From positions 1 through 7,232 of the forward strand of contig VGLL01000049.1 in NCBI GenBank assembly GCA_016866735.1: a stretch of DNA of 7,232 nucleotides. The letters run 5' to 3'. Position 1 is the first letter of the stretch. The number at the start of each line of letters is the position of its first letter. Positions 4,876 to 7,232 of this stretch are shown here, one piece after another. The position numbers and the translations under genes were made by a program. The notes under the pieces were generated by a model. It worked only from the letters and a program-made list of their open reading frames with translations, did not search any database and was not told the origin of the DNA. The stretch is from Candidatus Shapirobacteria bacterium (lineage in GTDB: Bacteria > Patescibacteriota > Microgenomatia > VGLL01).

Positions 4876-5283
4876 ATGAAAAGGGAAGAACAAGAAGCAC
4901 CCGAAACTAGAGAAGGCTATCTTGCTAGGATAACGGAAATTGCGGCGCGCGGCGACCAGCAGCAGTTAAGGGAACTCGCTACTGAATTGAAGCTAAGATG
5001 GGCAATTGACCCGACGCGTTTTTTCGAAGATGTTGATGAACTGGCGGGGGGGCACGCACAAGTTGAATTTTATAAAATTTTCGGTGAGCCAGGTGTGCCG
5101 AAAGGGGTTCCAAAAGACAGGCTGCGTCTTTTAGGGGCAATGAGGCCCTATTTAGCGTTGGTTGCCGATTTTCAAAGTTACCGGGCTTCTGGATCAGATG
5201 TGCTACTCGAACGAATTAGGACGACGAAGCGTAACTTGTACGCGGAACTTGACCGCCTTCAGAAGGGAGGCCAAGGGGTCTAA
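4876..5283 (+). CDS. Hypothetical protein, 135 residues
   Basis: I do not recognise this family. It is a soluble, charged, mostly helical protein starting MKREEQEAPETREGYLARI. A helix-rich middle follows (QQQLRELATELKLRWAID, FFEDVDELAGG), then a short Pro/Gly loop FGEPGVPKGVPKDRL and a C-terminal helix ending RTTKRNLYAELDRLQKGG. There are no cysteines and no catalytic motif. The start at 4876 is preferred over TTG at 4828 because AAGGGAGA precedes it and because a strong promoter occupies the upstream region, which would leave a TTG-initiated protein without a leader. It is the last intact gene before the polA remnant and the insertion sequence. Its own promoter suggests expression independent of the 2657-4791 unit. 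Confidence 0.75.
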   Translation: MKREEQEAPETREGYLARITEIAARGDQQQLRELATELKLRWAIDPTRFFEDVDELAGGHAQVEFYKIFGEPGVPKGVPKDRLRLLGAMRPYLALVADFQSYRASGSDVLLERIRTTKRNLYAELDRLQKGGQGV

Positions 5284-5290
5284 AAAATTA

Positions 5291-5358
5291 TTTTCTGCTC
5301 GCAAACTGCTTTCTCCCACTTCTGGCAGAAAACGACACTACCCGCGTAACGAGCAGAA
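5291..5358. repeat. Overlapping inverted repeats between the last gene and the polA remnant
   Basis: TTTTCTGC (5291-5298) pairs with GCAGAAAA (5325-5332). The overlapping TTCTGCTCG (5293-5301) pairs with CGAGCAGAA (5350-5358), whose right arm lies in the polA remnant. So one left arm can pair with either of two right arms. No gene is seen in 5284-5346. The role is unknown; this could be a junction scar or a weak bidirectional terminator without a T-run. Confidence 0.4.
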
Positions 5359-5469
5359 GCCGTAAACGGCATTGATCGGCACCCCGCCCCGACCGGTTAG
5401 CTTAGGCAGAGCATGATAGGCGCGGTGCAGAATCGCATTCCCGTCAACCAAAACCAGTCCGTAATGTTT
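5347..5469 (-). pseudogene. polA: N-terminal remnant of DNA polymerase I (5'-3' exonuclease domain)
   Basis: On the minus strand from 5469, the frame reads KHYGLVLVDGNAILHRAYHALPKL, continuing to NAVYGFCSL. This matches the start of bacterial PolA, where LVLIDGN, HRAYHALP and NAVYGF are hallmarks and the Asp of VDGN is a metal-binding residue. Only about 41 codons remain of a gene usually near 900 codons. The frame stops at TAG (5340-5338), and no further polA sequence follows toward lower coordinates. Upstream, the first polA codon AAA (5469-5467) abuts the insertion sequence end at 5470, so the native ATG is missing. The ORF continues into the IS as a chance fusion. It is a dead fragment; an intact polA must be elsewhere if the cell needs one. 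Confidence 0.8.
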
Positions 5470-5488
5470 CCGTAAATATCCGACAGTC
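5470..5488. repeat. Left terminal inverted repeat of the IS
   Basis: Pairs with 6398-6416 at 17 of 19 bases. Its inner end overlaps the first bases of the start-codon hairpin (5486-5524), and its outer end abuts the polA remnant. Confidence 0.8.
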
Positions 5489-5524
5489 CATGTATCGAGC
5501 TGAGCTCGATGTATAATCATGGAC
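5486..5524 (+). promoter_or_regulatory. Start-codon hairpin and -10 element of the transposase
   Basis: Two nested perfect stems: an outer GTCCATG (5486-5492) with CATGGAC (5518-5524), and an inner ATCGAGCT (5494-5501) with AGCTCGAT (5503-5510) around a single base. TATAAT (5512-5517) lies on the right side, and the ATG at 5519 is inside the outer stem. A transcript entering from outside would fold and hide that start codon. A transcript initiated from the internal -10 would begin near 5524, just at the second in-frame ATG (5525), and escape the fold. No good -35 accompanies the TATAAT. Confidence 0.6.
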
Positions 5525-6397
5525 ATGTTAAATCACACTCTAATCGTTCTCGCTTGGGAGCTTCATAAGCAAGGAGTTCCCAAGGCGAAGATCGCTCAAC
5601 ATTTAGGAAAGCACAGAGAAACAATCATTCTCTGGATTCAGGGAATTGAAAGGAGCGGTCTCCTGGAATTCCTGGATAAGTACGAAAAGGCCAAGAAGGG
5701 ACCAAGAGAGAAGAGACAGGTAGATCCTCTTCTCAAAAGGCGAGTCTGGAATATTCGTGAACGAGAAATGGATTGTTGCGGACAGAAGATTAGGTACTTT
5801 TTAAAGAGAGAATACGGAGTTTGTCTCTCCGCGCCTAAGATCTACGAAATCTTAGCCGAGAAGTATGAAATCCGTTCTCGTTGGAAGAAGAACCAAGAGC
5901 GAGGCCCAATTCCCAGAGCCAGCCAGCCCCGTGAAGTAGTCCAAATGGACACTTTAGACTTTGGCGAGATTTACGCCTTTACCGGCATTGACATCTTCAG
6001 TAAAGAAGCAGATGTTTTAATCGCTCCGGAGTTAACTGCCAGATTCGGCTCTCATTTCTTAGAACAAAGTATGGAGAGGAGATTTAATCATTATGTTCAT
6101 CTTATCCAAACTGATGGTGGCTCTGAATTTAAGGATGAGTTTAAGAACCAGGTTAACCACTATTGTGATCGCTACCGAATTGCTAGGCCTTACCGGAAGA
6201 ACGAGCAGGCTTTTATCGAGAGCTTTAACCGAACCCTAAGAAAGGAGTGTTTAGGCTGGATAAAATACAGAGTTGGCCAATTGACGGAATGCCAAAACAT
6301 GGTAGAATCATTTTTAGAAAGATACCATTATCATCGACCGCATATGGGCTTGGGAATGAAAACACCATTAATCAAACAAGCTGACCTAGAGGAGTAA
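5519..6397 (+). CDS. IS481-like DDE transposase
   Basis: A 292-residue transposase that catalyses cut and strand transfer of its own element. The N-terminal helix-turn-helix (about residues 13-45, GVPKAKIAQHLGKHRETIIL) is followed by a second helical DNA-binding region (about 70-120, with SAPKIYEILAEKY) and an integrase core (about 138-270). The catalytic triad is visible: Asp144 in VVQMDTLDF, Asp199 in LIQTDGGSEF and Glu234 in AFIESFNRTL, with 34 residues between the last two, as in DD(35)E enzymes. The C-terminus RYHYHRPHMGLGMKTPL is the usual YN.RPH-type end. The gene looks intact. ATG at 5525 is an alternative start, and the first ATG lies in a hairpin. Confidence 0.9.
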   Translation: MDMLNHTLIVLAWELHKQGVPKAKIAQHLGKHRETIILWIQGIERSGLLEFLDKYEKAKKGPREKRQVDPLLKRRVWNIREREMDCCGQKIRYFLKREYGVCLSAPKIYEILAEKYEIRSRWKKNQERGPIPRASQPREVVQMDTLDFGEIYAFTGIDIFSKEADVLIAPELTARFGSHFLEQSMERRFNHYVHLIQTDGGSEFKDEFKNQVNHYCDRYRIARPYRKNEQAFIESFNRTLRKECLGWIKYRVGQLTECQNMVESFLERYHYHRPHMGLGMKTPLIKQADLEE

Positions 6398-6416
6398 GAC
6401 TGTCGGATTTCTACGG
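6398..6416. repeat. Right terminal inverted repeat of the IS
   Basis: It is the reverse complement of 5470-5488 at 17 of 19 bases. It contains the TAG stop (6413-6411, minus strand) of the convergent second transposase, so the two elements share these bases. Confidence 0.8.
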
Positions 6417-7232
6417 AGAATTAAGCGGGTGCTGTGCCAACACATGGTATCCACTCCAAGGCCCTAGTTTCACCGAGACATCATCCAAGATGAACGGTGG
6501 GGCATAACGTATTTTATCATCAATCTCCGGCACTTGCATCTTCAGGTATTGATAAGGTGTCTGATTTCCTAGAGAGGAGTGTTCCCTAACGTTGTTGTAA
6601 TAGTAGAGATAACCCAGAGATTCGTTTAGGAGATCTGTCTCACTTTTGATCTTAAAAACTCTGGGAATATAGAATTCATCATCATCGGTCCGGTGACTTC
6701 TTTCCAGATGGGCATTTTCTTCAGGATGGCCTTTATGATTCTGGATTAATTTACAACCAAAGCCAGAGATGAGCTTTCTTAACTCCTTAACTTTCAGCCA
6801 AGACTTGCCCCCAAATTCTTCTCCATTATCAACCGTAAAGATAATCTGGCAAGCAACTCCGTGAGACCTTAGCCAGGAGATCACCCAGAGATACCAGCAT
6901 AAGCCACAAGTCCAGGATTTCTCGCGGGAGTAGGCAAGCAATTTAAACCGAGAACTGACGTCTAAAGCCCCCCATTGGTAATTGGGAATCTCAAACTGAT
7001 CAAGGTGGATAATCTGCTCCTTGGTTAGGGCCTTCTGATCTCTAATGAATTTAACGTCCATCTGGACGATTTCAAAGGGTTTAGCCTGGTACCAATCAAT
7101 AAACTCTCTCTTCTCCTTTCTTCTCTTAGCTGACTTTAACTTGTAAGTTAGTCTCTCCTTGTTTCTGGCCAGGATGTGTCTGATGGTTCCTGGAGGAACA
7201 ATAACGTTCTCATACTTCTCAAGATACCTTGA
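6411..7232 (-). CDS. Second DDE transposase, C-terminal 273 residues (partial)
   Basis: The frame is open through the right edge, so the true start and the N-terminal helix-turn-helix lie outside; the Met at 7061 is internal. The first 57 residues seen include PPGTIRHILARNK and a very basic KLKSAKRRKEKRE segment, ending a DNA-binding region. The integrase core follows: Asp59 in EIVQMDVKF, Asp135 in FTVDNGEEF and Glu177 in NAHLERSHRTDDDEF. This is the IS481-type pattern with a longer spacer between the last two acids. YYNNVREHSSLGNQTPYQYL is the typical C-terminal motif. It shares little sequence with the neighbouring transposase beyond the motifs. The last residues (HPLNSP) and the stop are encoded in, or right next to, the terminal repeat of that element, so its natural 3' end may have been replaced. 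Confidence 0.85.
   Translation of the reverse strand, partial: SRYLEKYENVIVPPGTIRHILARNKERLTYKLKSAKRRKEKREFIDWYQAKPFEIVQMDVKFIRDQKALTKEQIIHLDQFEIPNYQWGALDVSSRFKLLAYSREKSWTCGLCWYLWVISWLRSHGVACQIIFTVDNGEEFGGKSWLKVKELRKLISGFGCKLIQNHKGHPEENAHLERSHRTDDDEFYIPRVFKIKSETDLLNESLGYLYYYNNVREHSSLGNQTPYQYLKMQVPEIDDKIRYAPPFILDDVSVKLGPWSGYHVLAQHPLNSP

Larger units (their letters stand above)
5470..6416 (+). mobile_element. IS481-like insertion sequence, about 947 bp
   Basis: It is bounded by imperfect terminal inverted repeats: 5470-5488 and 6398-6416 match at 17 of 19 positions (CCGTA, two differences, then ATCCGACAGTC). Between them lies a single transposase gene that ends one base before the right repeat. 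Size and layout fit a small IS481/IS3-like DDE element. No target-site duplication is visible: the left flank is the polA remnant and the right flank is the 3' end of another transposase. The exact outer ends are uncertain by a few bases. Confidence 0.8.

Noticed and set aside
5460..6425. Target-site duplication flanking the IS
   Set aside because: Bases just outside 5470 and 6416 show no matching short direct repeat.
1..7232. tRNA, rRNA or known riboswitch
   Set aside because: No cloverleaf, conserved rRNA stretch or recognisable riboswitch core was seen on either strand by eye.

Overview
The window looks like a bacterial chromosome segment, most likely from a Candidate Phyla Radiation (Patescibacteria) genome or a relative. 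This is an inference from three things: a short UvrD-type helicase whose gene carries in-frame, repeat-like insertions; palindromic repeats of the CCCGAG...TCGAGGG kind between genes; and a block of small compact genes with no recognisable family. The standard bacterial code fits, because the long frames contain no internal TGA and UvrD ends naturally at TGA. The assignment to a lineage is not proven.

Layout. (1) 1-2133, minus strand: a UvrD/PcrA-like superfamily 1 helicase, followed 35 bases later by the first 69 codons of a membrane-anchored or secreted protein that leaves the window. (2) 2134-2310: no gene. It holds an imperfect inverted repeat (2141-2270) with a probable uvrD promoter inside it. 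(3) 2311-5283, plus strand: an accessory-looking block of unrecognised genes of 71, 257, 81, 129, 225 and 135 residues. Two good sigma70-type promoters lie at 2579-2607 and 4828-4855. The 71- and 81-residue proteins are paralogues. Each ends in PKGSS and is followed by a nearly identical DNA segment (58 of 60 bases, copies 1133 bases apart). That segment holds a Shine-Dalgarno sequence, an ATGA stop/start overlap and a ten-codon ORF, M(N/S)ELTDILLL. (4) 5284-5469: a remnant of the N-terminus of DNA polymerase I on the minus strand. (5) 5470-6416: an IS481-like insertion sequence with 19-bp imperfect terminal inverted repeats, a 292-residue DDE transposase and a hairpin over its start codon. 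(6) 6411-7232, minus strand: the C-terminal 273 residues of a second, different DDE transposase, convergent with the first and open at the window edge.

How it fits together. The helicase side looks like conserved core genome. The right side is a landing zone for mobile elements that has destroyed a polA 5' end. Between them sits the block of unknown genes. Promoter 2579-2607 probably drives 2657-4791 as one unit: the genes overlap or are closely spaced, and the ten-codon ORF may couple translation of the 81-residue protein to the 129-residue protein. A second unit starts at 4828. The function of this block cannot be named from sequence alone. The repeated tail with its coupled mini-ORF is the strongest candidate here for something undescribed.
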